This document shows, in pieces, positions 9,026 to 18,552 of a stretch of 64,000 bases of DNA. The stretch lies in assembly GCA_965248765.1 (NCBI GenBank), contig CBDFKF010000003.1, forward strand, positions 372,001-436,000, read 5' to 3'. This DNA is from CBDFKF01 sp965248765. GTDB lineage: Bacteria; Pseudomonadota; Alphaproteobacteria; VGEJ01. Position 1 is the first letter of the stretch. Each line of letters begins with the position of its first letter. A program made the translations under genes and the position numbers. Below the pieces are notes generated by a model. That model did no database searches. It saw nothing but the letters and a program-made list of their open reading frames with translations, and had not been told where the DNA came from.

Positions 9026-10237
9026 TTGTCCCCCTTTGCTCGTCTGGCCCTCGTCGTGATCTGCGGCGGCCTGATCGTCTTCTTCTCGGTCGGCGTGCGT
9101 CAGTCCTTCGGGCTGTTCATGCAGCCGATCTCGCTCGACCTCGGCTGGGGGCGCGAGGTCTTCGCCTTCGCGCTGGCCTTCCAGAACCTGATGTGGGGCC
9201 TCGCGCAACCGGTCGCCGGCGGCATCGCCGACCGCTACGGCTCAGGCCGGGTGGTGGTGGTCGGGTGCCTGATCTACGCGCTCGGGGTCTTCCTGATGGC
9301 CGAGACCTCCACGGCCTGGGAGATGCACATCGGCGCCGGCTTCCTGGTTGGCATGGGGCTCGCGGCCACCAGCTTCACGGTAGTGCTTGCCGCCGTCGGC
9401 CGCCTGGTCTCGCCGGAACGGCGCAGCCTCGCCTTCGGCGTCACCACCGCGGTCGGCTCGTTCGGCCAGTTCGCAATGGTGCCGCTCGGTCAGTCCTTCC
9501 TGGCGGGCTACGGCTGGTCAGCCGCGCTGCTGCTATTGGCCGCCTGTTCGCTTCTCATGATGCCGCTCGCCGCCGCGGTGGTGTTACCGCGGGCGGCCGC
9601 GGCCGGGCCGGATCGCCCTGATCAGACCGTGCGCGAGGCGTTAGCTGAGGCCGCTGGTCACGGCGGCTATCGCTACCTCACCGTCGGCTTCTATGTATGC
9701 GGCTTCCAGGTCATGTTCATCGCCGCGCATTTCCCGGCCTACCTGGTCGATTCGGGCATCGACGCCTCGGTCGGGGCGTGGGCGCTCTCGCTGGTCGGGC
9801 TGTTCAACGTGATCGGCTCGTTTGGCTGCGGCTACCTCGGCGGCCTGTTTCCTAAGAAGAACGTCCTGGCCCTGCTGTATCTGGGGCGGGCGGTGGTCAT
9901 CAGCCTGTTCCTCGTCGTGCCGCTGACGCCGGCTACGGCGCTGGTGTTCGCCTCGGCGATGGGACTGTTGTGGCTCGGCACGGTACCACTCACGAGCGGC
10001 ATCGTCGCCCAGGTCTTCGGCACCCGCCACATGGGCACGCTGTTCGGCATCGTGTTCCTGAGCCATCAGCTCGGCTCGTTCACCGGGGTGTGGCTGGGCG
10101 GCTATCTCTATGACGTGACCGGCACGTACGACGTGGTGTGGTGGATTTCCATCGTGCTCGGAGTGGTGGCGGCGCTTATTCATTGGCCGATCGACGAGCG
10201 CACGGTGGCCCGGCCAGCCGTGGCGGTGCGCGCGTAG
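9026..10237 (+). CDS. Major facilitator superfamily transporter
   Basis: A 403-residue inner-membrane transporter with about 12 hydrophobic segments. The loop after helix 2 reads GGIADRYGSGRVVVVG, close to the MFS signature G-x3-D-R-x-G-R. Helices run from LALVVICGGLIVFFSVGV to a last segment near ISIVLGVVAALIHW. It resembles the monocarboxylate/oxalate-formate-type MFS clade. I chose TTG 9026 since GGAGAT sits 8 nt upstream and membrane homology starts there; the frame upstream reads through the palindromic repeat. The substrate is unknown. Confidence 0.87.
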   Translation: MSPFARLALVVICGGLIVFFSVGVRQSFGLFMQPISLDLGWGREVFAFALAFQNLMWGLAQPVAGGIADRYGSGRVVVVGCLIYALGVFLMAETSTAWEMHIGAGFLVGMGLAATSFTVVLAAVGRLVSPERRSLAFGVTTAVGSFGQFAMVPLGQSFLAGYGWSAALLLLAACSLLMMPLAAAVVLPRAAAAGPDRPDQTVREALAEAAGHGGYRYLTVGFYVCGFQVMFIAAHFPAYLVDSGIDASVGAWALSLVGLFNVIGSFGCGYLGGLFPKKNVLALLYLGRAVVISLFLVVPLTPATALVFASAMGLLWLGTVPLTSGIVAQVFGTRHMGTLFGIVFLSHQLGSFTGVWLGGYLYDVTGTYDVVWWISIVLGVVAALIHWPIDERTVARPAVAVRA

Positions 10238-10262
10238 GTTCAAACTAGGCGGGGAGGCCGCG

Positions 10263-11636
10263 ATGGCCGGCTACGACTATGATCTGTTCGTCATCGGCGC
10301 GGGCTCAGGCGGGGTGCGAGCAAGCCGGGTCGCTGCCCAGCACGGCGCCAAGGTCGCGGTGTGCGAGGAGAGCCGGGTCGGCGGCACCTGCGTCATTCGC
10401 GGCTGCATCCCCAAGAAGCTCCTGGTCTACGGCGCACACTTCCACGAGGACTTCGAGGATGCTGCAGCCTTCGGCTGGGAGCTCGGCCCGGCGGTATTCG
10501 ACTGGTCCCGCCTGATCGCCAACAAGGACAAGGAGATCGACCGGCTCAACCGGATTTATCTGAGCCTGTTGGCCGATGCCAGCGTCAAGCTGTTCGAGTG
10601 CCGCGGCGTCTTGGAGGATGCGCACACGGTGCGGCTGACCAACTGGACTGTGACGGCCGAGACCATCCTGATCGCCACCGGCGGCTGGCCGAGCCTACCC
10701 GCGACGCCCGGTATCGAGCGCGCCATCACCTCGAACGAGGCCTTTCACCTCGAGTCGCTGCCCGAGCGCATCATGGTCGTCGGAGGCGGTTACATCGCCT
10801 GTGAATTCGCCAGCATCTTCAACGGGCTTGGCGCCGCGGTCTCGCAACTCTACCGCGGGCCGCTGATCCTGCGCGGGTTCGATGACGACGTGCGCGCCTT
10901 CGTCTGCCAGGAGATGATCAAGAAGGGGGTCGATATCCATCTCGATCACGACATCCGCCAAATCGAGCGCCGCGACGGTGCGATCGAGGTGACCCTGAAA
11001 GACGACACCCAGATGACCACCGATCTTCTGATGTACGCGACGGGCCGGGCGCCGAACACGAGCGGCCTCGGGCTCGAGCAGGCAGGCGTCGCGATCAACG
11101 AGAAGGGCGCGGTGGTGGTCGATGAGTGGTCGCGCACCAGCGTCGGGAACATCTACGCCGTCGGCGATGTCACCGACCGCATTAGTCTGACTCCGGTGGC
11201 GCTCAACGAGGGCTTGTGCTTCGCCGAGACGGTGTTCGGCGGCAACCCGCGCAAGATGGACCATACCAACGTCGCCTCAGCGGTGTTCTCGGTCCCGAGC
11301 ATCGGCTCGGTGGGGTTGACCGAGGCCCAAGCGCGCGAGCGCCGTGGCCCCGTCGATATCTACAAAACCAGCTTCCGGCCGCTCAAGCACACCCTCACGG
11401 CGCGCGATGAGCAAATCTTCATGAAGCTTGTCGTCGAGCAGGAGAGCCAGCGTGTCGTCGGCGTCCACATGGCCGGCCCGGAGGCGGCCGAGACCATTCA
11501 AGGCATCGCCATCGCGGTCAAGATGGGGGCGACCAAGGCCCAGTTCGACGCCACCGTCGGCATCCACCCCACCGCCGCCGAGGAGTTCGTCACCATGCGC
11601 GAGAAGCACGTCGATCCCGGCGATGCCGCGGAATAA
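10263..11636 (+). CDS. gor: Glutathione-disulfide reductase
   Basis: A 457-residue FAD enzyme that reduces GSSG with NADPH in the cytoplasm. The FAD-binding start is DLFVIGAGSGGVRASR, the redox pair is GGTCVIRGC (Cys43 and Cys48), the NADPH fold begins MVVGGGYIACEF, and the C-terminal GIHPTAAEEFV carries the partner-subunit catalytic His and Glu. The version GGTCVIRGCIPKKL is typical of alphaproteobacterial Gor rather than lipoamide dehydrogenase. It starts 25 nt after the MFS gene, so they may be co-transcribed. Confidence 0.95.
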   Translation: MAGYDYDLFVIGAGSGGVRASRVAAQHGAKVAVCEESRVGGTCVIRGCIPKKLLVYGAHFHEDFEDAAAFGWELGPAVFDWSRLIANKDKEIDRLNRIYLSLLADASVKLFECRGVLEDAHTVRLTNWTVTAETILIATGGWPSLPATPGIERAITSNEAFHLESLPERIMVVGGGYIACEFASIFNGLGAAVSQLYRGPLILRGFDDDVRAFVCQEMIKKGVDIHLDHDIRQIERRDGAIEVTLKDDTQMTTDLLMYATGRAPNTSGLGLEQAGVAINEKGAVVVDEWSRTSVGNIYAVGDVTDRISLTPVALNEGLCFAETVFGGNPRKMDHTNVASAVFSVPSIGSVGLTEAQARERRGPVDIYKTSFRPLKHTLTARDEQIFMKLVVEQESQRVVGVHMAGPEAAETIQGIAIAVKMGATKAQFDATVGIHPTAAEEFVTMREKHVDPGDAAE

Positions 11637-11730
11637 GCAACACGCGCTGGGGACAACTGGCGCGCAGCGCTTGCCAGAGGGGATCGCCTTCGGGCACCCT
11701 GAACGCCGCGATCGAATCAGGGAGCGGGCC

Positions 11731-12642
11731 ATGGCGCTGCCGGCGGAGCTAAACCTCGAGAAGCCGATCTACTTGAGCGAGGCCCAGCGCGAGGCCTACT
11801 TCGAGGACGGCTATGTGTTGCTTGAAAACGTGGTCTCAGCGGACTGGCTCGACCGCCTGAGCGAGGCGACCGAGCGCGTGGCCGCGCGGGCGCGCACGAT
11901 GACCGCGCCCGACAAAGACATCGACCTCGAGCCCGGCCACACACCAGAGACGCCGCGGTTGCGCCGGCTTACCCAGCCGGTGGAGCTTGATCCGGTCTTC
12001 TGGGAGTTCGGCTCCGAATCGGTGGTCGTCGATATCGCCGCAGATGTCCTGGGACCGAACGTCAAGTACCACCACTCCAAACTCAACTTCAAATGGCGCG
12101 GCGGCGGAGAGGCGGTGAAGTGGCACCAGGACATTCCGTTCTATCCCCACACCAACTTCACGCCGCTCACCATCGGTGTCTATCTGGACGACGTCGGCCC
12201 GGACCAAGCACCCGTGGAGATGATCCCAGGCAGCCACACGGGGCCGATCTTCAGCCACTTCAACGCCGATGATGTCTGGGTCGGGGCGATCGGCGATGAC
12301 GACGTCGCCACTATCGACGTGGATACCGCGGTCACCTTGGAAGGGCCGGCCGGCTCGGTGACGGTGCACAACTGTCGCACGGTGCATGGCTCCGGCCCCA
12401 ACCGCTCGGACCGCTCGCGACCGCTGCTGCTCTACGCCTACTCAGCGGCCGATGCGTTTCCCTACATCGCGCACACCCATCCGCGACCGCACAACGGCGA
12501 CATCGTGCGCGGCCAGGCCGCGCGGTTCGCCCGCTTCGACCTCGATCCCTGTCCGGTGCCGCCAGACTGGGCGAGGACACCCTACCGCACGATATTCTCG
12601 GCCCAGCAGGAGGAAGTGTTGGCCAAGAGTGCCGCCGAGTAA
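11731..12642 (+). CDS. Phytanoyl-CoA dioxygenase (PhyH) family protein
   Basis: A 303-residue Fe(II)/2-oxoglutarate-dependent oxygenase of the PhyH family. The iron-binding H-x-D is WHQDIP (His132, Asp134). The distal His and the 2-oxoglutarate-binding Arg lie in TVHGSGPNRSDRSRP near residues 220-235. PVEMIPGSHTGPIF is the usual core strand. ATG 11731 has GGGAGCGGG just upstream. It follows gor by 95 nt. The substrate is unknown; members hydroxylate a wide range of small molecules. Confidence 0.87.
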   Translation: MALPAELNLEKPIYLSEAQREAYFEDGYVLLENVVSADWLDRLSEATERVAARARTMTAPDKDIDLEPGHTPETPRLRRLTQPVELDPVFWEFGSESVVVDIAADVLGPNVKYHHSKLNFKWRGGGEAVKWHQDIPFYPHTNFTPLTIGVYLDDVGPDQAPVEMIPGSHTGPIFSHFNADDVWVGAIGDDDVATIDVDTAVTLEGPAGSVTVHNCRTVHGSGPNRSDRSRPLLLYAYSAADAFPYIAHTHPRPHNGDIVRGQAARFARFDLDPCPVPPDWARTPYRTIFSAQQEEVLAKSAAE

Positions 12643-12663
12643 CCGGCGCCACCCCCTTCACAC

Positions 12664-13221
12664 TTACTGTCGCTCGACCTCTTTCAGCAGGCATTTGAGC
12701 CCGCTGTCGTTCATGCCGAGCGCCTCGAGGTGCTCGACGGTATTGGTGAGGTAGTCGAGGTTGGCGCCGCTTTGGCCACGCCCGGCGCGGATGATCGCGG
12801 CCACTCTCTCGATGCCAAGGCGGCCGCTGTACTGGGGGTGGTGGCGATCGGCAATGTAGCAAACAGCAGTCAACCGATCCGCCCCAGCTTGGACCCGGCA
12901 GCGCCTCGGCTCATAGACATAGAGCACCCGCTCGCGCCGATCGAGGTAGTCGAGCACGTCGGCCGCATGGGCGGCAGCGACGCGATAGATGCGGCCGCGG
13001 CACGAGCCGCCAAGATCGAGACCGAGCACCAGACCGGGCCGCTCGCGCGTGCCGCGGTAAACGTAGGAGTAGATGCAGAAGGCGCGGTGATAGCCGTAAA
13101 GGGTCGCGAGCCTCGTCTCGACGTAGGCGAAGCCGGGATCCCACAGCAGCGAGCCGTAGGCGAACACCCAGACATCTTCATCGGCGACAGCGCTGCCCAG
13201 GATGTCTCGCCAGTCGCGCAT
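12664..13221 (-). CDS. ChaC-like gamma-glutamylcyclotransferase
   Basis: A 185-residue ChaC/GGCT-fold enzyme that typically degrades glutathione to 5-oxoproline and Cys-Gly. The substrate-binding loop is VFAYGSLLWDP near residue 20, and the Glu-containing middle (RRERVLYVYEPRR) and C-terminal NLDYLTNTVEHLEALG match the ChaC branch. It converges with the PhyH gene (22 nt apart). Glutathione reductase lies 1 kb away and gamma-glutamyltransferase at 25.5 kb, giving three glutathione enzymes in the window. Confidence 0.88.
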   Translation of the reverse strand: MRDWRDILGSAVADEDVWVFAYGSLLWDPGFAYVETRLATLYGYHRAFCIYSYVYRGTRERPGLVLGLDLGGSCRGRIYRVAAAHAADVLDYLDRRERVLYVYEPRRCRVQAGADRLTAVCYIADRHHPQYSGRLGIERVAAIIRAGRGQSGANLDYLTNTVEHLEALGMNDSGLKCLLKEVERQ

Positions 13222-13263
13222 GGCGGCTGACCATAAGCATCACGCCTCGGTCAGTAAATCCCG

Positions 13264-14316
13264 ATGCCCCTGGCAATGCCGCGCCGACCCGTCGCCTTTG
13301 CGCTGCTGATCGCCCTCAACGTCGCCCTGGTGGTCGTTGGCTACAGCGTGTTCTGGTGGGTCACTAGCGACAACCTCGAGACCGAGGTCGTCGGCTGGAC
13401 CGAACGCCAGCGCGCGCGCGGCTTCGATGCTTCATACGGCAACCTCGAGGTCGGGGGCTTCCCGCTCCGGCTGCGGGCTTCGTTGAGCGCGCCGCGCCTA
13501 GGGCGCGTCGAGGCGAGCGGCACCTGGCGCTGGTGGGGCGATGGGCTGACGTTGGTGCTGCGGCCGTGGCAGCTCGAGCGCCCGATCATCAGGCTCGACG
13601 GGGCCCAGCATGTCAGCGTGAGCCACGGAGCGACGGCCAACGAGCTGACGATGAACGCGGCGGCCGCCGGCGCCGAGCTGTTCTTCGACCTTGGGCGGAT
13701 CGAGCGAATCGCCGGCAGCGCCCGCGAAGTCCGCCTCGACGGCACGCCGCTCGACGGCACGATCACGATCGAGCGGCTTCGTTTCAATGGCCTGCGCGAC
13801 TGGCGGCAGGACGGGCCGCCGGCGATCGATCTGTCGGTGCTGGTAGAGGATATCGGCCTGCCGCAGCCACCGGAGGGCCTCGCCGCGGACATCGCGCGAA
13901 TAAGGGTCGAGCTCAGTTTAGTGGGCTCCGTGCCGGACGATTCCGCCCTGATCCCGGCGCTCGCGGCGTGGCGCGATGGGGGCGGCACGATCGAGGTGCG
14001 TACCTTCGCGCTGGCTTGGGGCGAACTGGAGATCAACGCCGAGGGCACGTTCGCACTCGATGCGGCCATGCGCCCCGTCGGTGCCGGCACCGCCACGATC
14101 GGCGGCCACGAACGCACCATCGATGGGCTGATCGCCGACGGCCGTCTCAATGCGCGCGACGGGGCCACAGCCAAGGTCGTGCTCAACCTACTCGCGCGGC
14201 TGTCACCGGGCGAGGGAGGGCGCGCCAACGTGCCGATCAGTATTCAGGAGGGGCGTATCTTCCTCGGGCCGATTGCCATCGCTCGCATCGAGCCGCTCGT
14301 CGCGCCCGGCTTCTAA
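13264..14316 (+). CDS. DUF2125 protein
   Basis: A 350-residue protein matching the alphaproteobacterial DUF2125 family. An N-terminal membrane anchor (VAFALLIALNVALVVVGYSVFWW, residues ~9-32) is followed by a periplasmic domain beginning with GFDASYGNLEVGGFPLRLRASL, the family signature. The start may be 13264 or the in-frame ATG at 13276. Its last 4 nt overlap the stop of convergent tyrC. The function is not established. Confidence 0.88.
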   Translation: MPLAMPRRPVAFALLIALNVALVVVGYSVFWWVTSDNLETEVVGWTERQRARGFDASYGNLEVGGFPLRLRASLSAPRLGRVEASGTWRWWGDGLTLVLRPWQLERPIIRLDGAQHVSVSHGATANELTMNAAAAGAELFFDLGRIERIAGSAREVRLDGTPLDGTITIERLRFNGLRDWRQDGPPAIDLSVLVEDIGLPQPPEGLAADIARIRVELSLVGSVPDDSALIPALAAWRDGGGTIEVRTFALAWGELEINAEGTFALDAAMRPVGAGTATIGGHERTIDGLIADGRLNARDGATAKVVLNLLARLSPGEGGRANVPISIQEGRIFLGPIAIARIEPLVAPGF

Positions 14317-15239
14317 TGCCCGGACGCTTGCGGCGGGCGACCGCTGCCGCCTTCGGCCTGGCCGGCGTCGACGACCCCGCGGCGGATCTCACGGGTCCGG
14401 CGGAACAAATCCTCAAGCGCCTGGCCGTCGCCCCAGCGGATAGCGCGTTGCAGGGCCGTCAGGTCCTCGGTAAATCGCCCCAACATCTCCAGCACCGCTT
14501 CGCGGTTATTGAGGAAGATGTCGCGCCACATGACCGGATCCGAGGACGCGATGCGGGTGAAGTCGCGAAAGCCGCCCGCGGAGTATTTGAACACCTCGGA
14601 ACGGGTCACCACCTCGAGGTCGGCGGCGGTGCCGACGATGTTGTAGGCAATGATGTGCGGGAGGTGCGAGGTGATCGCCAGCACGAGATCGTGGTGATGG
14701 GGATCCATGATCTCGATCTTCATGCCGGCCCGGCGCCACAGCTCCGAGACTCGCTCGACCGCCGCCTGGTTGCTCTCCGGCGGCGGTGTCACGATGCACC
14801 AGTGGCCTTCGAACATCTCGGCGAAGCCCGCATCGGGTCCGGAGTGCTCAGTGCCGGCGACCGGATGTGCGGGCACGAGATGGACGCCTTCGGGCACGAG
14901 CGGCCCGAGCTCGCGGATGACGGCCTGCTTGACCGAGCCGACGTCGGTGAGGACGGCACCGGGTTTCAGATGCGGGGCCACCGCAGCCCCGAGATCGGCG
15001 TAAGCGCCCAATGGTGCGCACAGAACGATGATATCGGCCTCGGCGACGCATGAGATCGGGTCGTCGTGGACGCTGTCGACGATGCCGAGCTCTTCGACCC
15101 GCGCGCGCGTTGCCGCCGAACGCGCGGTACCGGCAACGTGTCCAGCAAGTCCATCGCGCCGGATGGCGCGGGCGAGCGAGGAGCCGATCAGGCCGAGCCC
15201 GATGATGGCAATGCGGTCGCAAACAACGCGGTCGGCCAC
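14313..15239 (-). CDS. tyrC: Prephenate/arogenate dehydrogenase
   Basis: A 308-residue NAD(P)-dependent dehydrogenase of tyrosine synthesis. The Rossmann motif is IAIIGLGLIGSSLARA; the catalytic His region is AHPVAGTEHSGP near residue 125; ITSHLPHIIAYN and KYSAGGFRDFTRIASSDP are family signatures. It is last in the leftward unit chorismate mutase - hisC - tyrC, 6 nt after hisC. The preferred substrate (prephenate or arogenate) cannot be read from sequence, so the symbol is by analogy. Confidence 0.92.
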   Translation of the reverse strand: MADRVVCDRIAIIGLGLIGSSLARAIRRDGLAGHVAGTARSAATRARVEELGIVDSVHDDPISCVAEADIIVLCAPLGAYADLGAAVAPHLKPGAVLTDVGSVKQAVIRELGPLVPEGVHLVPAHPVAGTEHSGPDAGFAEMFEGHWCIVTPPPESNQAAVERVSELWRRAGMKIEIMDPHHHDLVLAITSHLPHIIAYNIVGTAADLEVVTRSEVFKYSAGGFRDFTRIASSDPVMWRDIFLNNREAVLEMLGRFTEDLTALQRAIRWGDGQALEDLFRRTREIRRGVVDAGQAEGGSGRPPQASGH

Positions 15240-15245
15240 GACGCT

Positions 15246-16334
15246 TCACCCGCCTCCGGCGGCCAAGCGGCCCAGGGATTCGAGCAAGAGCTCGTTCTCG
15301 CTGTCACGGCCGACGGTCACCCGCAGGCAGTCGGGCAGCCCATACGCACTCATGTCGCGGACGATGATGCCGTCGCGACGGAGATGAGTGTCGGCGGCAT
15401 GCGCCGCACCCTCGTCGTCGAAGCGGACCAGCACGAAGTTGCCGACGCTCGGGATCACGGCAAAGCCGGCAGCGGTGATCCCTTCGCTCAAACGGGGCAA
15501 CCAGTCGTCGTTGTGGGCGCGCGCTTTGTCGAGGTGTGCAACGTCCTCGAGGGCGGCGATGCCGGCGGCCTGGGCCGCCGCGTTGACGTTGAAGGGCTGG
15601 CGCAGCCGGTTGAGGACATCGGCGATGGCCGGCGGACAATAGGCCCAGCCGAGACGGAGCGCGGCCAGCCCATAAGCCTTAGAAAAGGTCCGAGTCATCA
15701 CCACCGTCTCATAGCGGTCGACCATCTCGAGGCCCGATGAATAATCGTTGCGCTCGACGAACTCGGCGTAGGCGGCGTCGATCACCAACAGGACGTTCGC
15801 GGGCAGCCGCCCACGCAAACGCGTGAGCTCATCGGCGGATATGTAGGTGCCCGTCGGATTGTTGGGATTGGCGAGGTAAACGACGCGAGTGCGTTCGCTG
15901 GTGTGGGCCAGCAGCGCATCGACATCGGCGCGGTAGTCGGTCTCCGGCGCGGCCACCGGTGTTGCGCCGACGCCCTTGGCCGAGAGGCGATAGACGAGGA
16001 ACCCGTACTGTGAGTAGAGCACCTCATCGCAGGGGCCGGCGTAGGCGCGGGCCAGAAGGTCGAGCAGCTCATCGGAGCCGTTGCCGCAGACGATGCGGGC
16101 CGGATCGAGCCCGTGACGGCTCGCCAGCGCGTGGCGAAGTCCTTGGACCGGTCCGTCGGGATAACGGTGGAGCGCACACCCGACCTGGCGGTATGCGGCG
16201 ATCGCCTTGGGGCTGGGGCCAAGCGCCGATTCGTTGGAGGCAAGCCTGACCACCTGCTCGACGCCTTTGATGGCGGAGCCACCGCCGACGTAGGGCACGA
16301 TGTCGAGGATTCCCGGGCGCGGGGTGAGGTTCAT
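15246..16334 (-). CDS. hisC: Histidinol-phosphate aminotransferase (HisC family)
   Basis: A 362-residue fold-type I PLP aminotransferase. Features in order are LASNESALGPSPKA (substrate loop), YLANPNNPTGTY, IDAAYAEF, and TRTFSKAYGLAALRLG, with the PLP Lys219 in SKAYG. Length matches HisC. Placement between chorismate mutase and tyrC suggests it also serves, or mainly serves, as the aromatic aminotransferase that some HisC paralogs provide. The next gene starts 6 nt downstream, so the unit is translated together. Confidence 0.92.
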   Translation of the reverse strand: MNLTPRPGILDIVPYVGGGSAIKGVEQVVRLASNESALGPSPKAIAAYRQVGCALHRYPDGPVQGLRHALASRHGLDPARIVCGNGSDELLDLLARAYAGPCDEVLYSQYGFLVYRLSAKGVGATPVAAPETDYRADVDALLAHTSERTRVVYLANPNNPTGTYISADELTRLRGRLPANVLLVIDAAYAEFVERNDYSSGLEMVDRYETVVMTRTFSKAYGLAALRLGWAYCPPAIADVLNRLRQPFNVNAAAQAAGIAALEDVAHLDKARAHNDDWLPRLSEGITAAGFAVIPSVGNFVLVRFDDEGAAHAADTHLRRDGIIVRDMSAYGLPDCLRVTVGRDSENELLLESLGRLAAGGG

Positions 16335-16354
16335 CGGCGGTCTCGGCTGCGCGC

Positions 16355-17233
16355 TCAGCGCGCCGGCGCGAGTTCGCCAGCGCGCAAAGGTCGCGGGTAG
16401 CCGCCGAGCGCGGCCACCCGGGTGACGCTGGGCGCCATCGCCTGCAACAGCTCAGAAAGGCGCGAATCGCTGCCACCGAGAAACCCGCTCACCTCGATCA
16501 GGTGAAGACAACTGCCCTCACCCCTCCGCCCCCCGAAGGTCGCCGTACAACGGCCATCGATGGAGACGCGCCGTAGCGCCTCGGCGAGACGCGGTCGGCT
16601 GATCTGCCCGTCGGCGGCCACCACGAGCAGGCTGACGTCATCGCCGCTCTCGATAAACGGCGCCGATCCCACGACCAAGGCCGACAGTGGCTCGAAGCGC
16701 GCGGTCTGGTCCTCGAAATAGGGCAGCCGCATGATGATCCTCGGGCCTTTCTCGGGCACATCCACGAGCTGCGGCCACCACGGCGCCTCGTCGTCCTCGG
16801 GCAGTATCGGCAGCACGCCAAAGGCGCCCGGCTCGCTCGACACCGCCCGCATCACGACACCGGGCGAGCGATGCAGGCTCATCAGCGTCGCCGAGCCGAA
16901 ATGATTGCGGGCCAGATCCCAGTAACCGACGGAGTGCTCGGGCGCGCAGATGGCCACCGAGGTGGACACCTGCAGGCGCAGGGACGCCGCCAGGATCTCG
17001 CGCCAGATGCGGTAGATCACGGCCGACGGCAATGGCCCCGAGTGCTCGCGCAGGCGCCGCCCGATCAGCGCAGCCTCGCGCTGGGGGCGCATCGGCCCAT
17101 GGCCGCCATGCCGGTCCTTCTTGGCGGCAAGGGCGATGACCACCTCTGCGCGCCGGATCAGCCGATCGTGTATGGCGTCGTCGATATCGTCGATCTCGGC
17201 GCGAAGACGATCGAGATCAGGGCCGTCCACCAT
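16355..17233 (-). CDS. Chorismate mutase (AroQ type) with C-terminal extension
   Basis: The first ~95 residues form an AroQ helical chorismate mutase: DLDRLRAEIDDIDDAIHDRLIRRAEVV, then KK, PQREAALIGRRL and YRIWREILAAS, with the Arg and Lys expected for the active site. The remaining ~195 residues have a periplasmic-binding or dehydratase-like pattern and an ACT-like end (HLIEVSGFLGG) but lack a clear prephenate dehydratase catalytic Thr, so I do not assign that activity. It leads the aromatic unit with hisC and tyrC, and is divergent from metX. Confidence 0.85.
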   Translation of the reverse strand: MVDGPDLDRLRAEIDDIDDAIHDRLIRRAEVVIALAAKKDRHGGHGPMRPQREAALIGRRLREHSGPLPSAVIYRIWREILAASLRLQVSTSVAICAPEHSVGYWDLARNHFGSATLMSLHRSPGVVMRAVSSEPGAFGVLPILPEDDEAPWWPQLVDVPEKGPRIIMRLPYFEDQTARFEPLSALVVGSAPFIESGDDVSLLVVAADGQISRPRLAEALRRVSIDGRCTATFGGRRGEGSCLHLIEVSGFLGGSDSRLSELLQAMAPSVTRVAALGGYPRPLRAGELAPAR

Positions 17234-17379
17234 CGGCTATTCCATGGAACCATGCTGGGGTGATGACCGCTAACAAGTAGACCCGTGATCGCCAAAAATC
17301 AAAGAAAACGTTGACATTTGAGGGTCTTGACGCGAGGTTGCTGTCCCTCCGCGGCAGCGCCGCTCCAGGATGCCGCGCC

Positions 17380-18552
17380 ATGGGTGAAGTCTTGCAAACC
17401 CCGCTCGACGTTCAGACCATCACGCGGTTCGGCAAGGTGGTCGAGCTCGGTGGTGAGGTGCCGTTGACGCTCGACAGCGGCGCCGAGCTCGGGCCTTTCC
17501 ATATGGCCTTCCAGACCTATGGCGAGCTCAACGCCGATCGTTCCAACGCCGTGCTCGCGTGTCACGCGCTGACCGGAGATCAGCATATTGCCGGCGCCCA
17601 CCCCGTCACCGGCGGCGCCGGCTGGTGGGATTACACCGTCGGACCTGGCAAACCGCTCGATACCGACCGTTTCTTCGTCATCTGCTCGAACGTGCTCGGC
17701 GGCTGTATGGGCACCGCCGGGCCCAACCAGATCGATCCGCGCACCGGCGAGCTTCACAGCACCAGCTTCCCGGTCGTCACCATCGCCGACATGGTCCGGG
17801 CTCAGGCCATGCTCTTGGATCACCTCGGCATCGAGACCCTGTTCTGCGTCATCGGCGGCTCGATGGGCGGCATGCAGGTGATTCAGTGGGCCGCAAGCTA
17901 TCCCGAACGCGTGTTCGCGGCGGTGCCGATCGCCTGCTCGGCGCGCCACTCGGCCCAGAATATCGCCTTTCACGAGGTCGGCCGACAAGCGATCATGAGC
18001 GATGCCGACTGGCAGGCCGGCAACTATCTGCAGCACGACACCATCCCACGCCAAGGGCTCGCCGTCGCGCGCATGATGGCCCACATCACCTACCTCTCCG
18101 AGGCCGCGTTAGGGCGCAAGTTCGGACGCAACCTGCAGGATCGCTTCGCCATCACCTATGGCTTCGATGCCGATTTCCAGGTTGAAAGCTACCTCCGCCA
18201 CCAAGGCCAGTCTTTCGTCGAGCGGTTCGATGCCAACTCGTACCTCTACATCACCCGGGCGATGGACTACTTCGATCTCGCTGCCGACCACGGCGGCGAG
18301 TTGGCCAACGCCTTCGCTGGCACCCCTGCGCGGTTCTGTCTGATCTCCTTCACCAGCGACTGGCTGTTCCCCACCGCCGAGAACCTGACCATCGTGCACG
18401 CGTTGAATGCGGTGGCCGCCAACGTCAGCTTCGTCGAGATCGAAACCGACACCGGGCACGATGCCTTCCTGTTGGACGTGCCCGAGTTTCACGCCGCCCT
18501 GCGGGGCTTCATCAATGGCGCCGCCGCGCACCGCGGGCTGCCGGCGCCGTGA
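17380..18552 (+). CDS. metX: Homoserine O-acetyltransferase
   Basis: A 390-residue alpha/beta-hydrolase-fold enzyme catalysing acyl transfer to homoserine, the first committed step to methionine. Key parts are VLACHALTGDQH, the nucleophile elbow IGGSMGGMQ (Ser151), SDWLFPTAEN with the catalytic Asp, and DTGHDAFL with the catalytic His. ATG 17380 has AGGA 9 nt upstream. It overlaps metW by 4 nt (GTGA), the usual alphaproteobacterial arrangement. No riboswitch was seen in the 146-nt upstream gap, only a TTGACA at 17311-17316. Whether the acyl donor is acetyl- or succinyl-CoA is not certain. Confidence 0.95.
   Translation: MGEVLQTPLDVQTITRFGKVVELGGEVPLTLDSGAELGPFHMAFQTYGELNADRSNAVLACHALTGDQHIAGAHPVTGGAGWWDYTVGPGKPLDTDRFFVICSNVLGGCMGTAGPNQIDPRTGELHSTSFPVVTIADMVRAQAMLLDHLGIETLFCVIGGSMGGMQVIQWAASYPERVFAAVPIACSARHSAQNIAFHEVGRQAIMSDADWQAGNYLQHDTIPRQGLAVARMMAHITYLSEAALGRKFGRNLQDRFAITYGFDADFQVESYLRHQGQSFVERFDANSYLYITRAMDYFDLAADHGGELANAFAGTPARFCLISFTSDWLFPTAENLTIVHALNAVAANVSFVEIETDTGHDAFLLDVPEFHAALRGFINGAAAHRGLPAP

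Noticed and set aside
17234..17379. SAM-II-type riboswitch upstream of metX
   Set aside because: The expected pseudoknot sequence was not recognisable, and only a TTGACA and A-rich stretches are visible.
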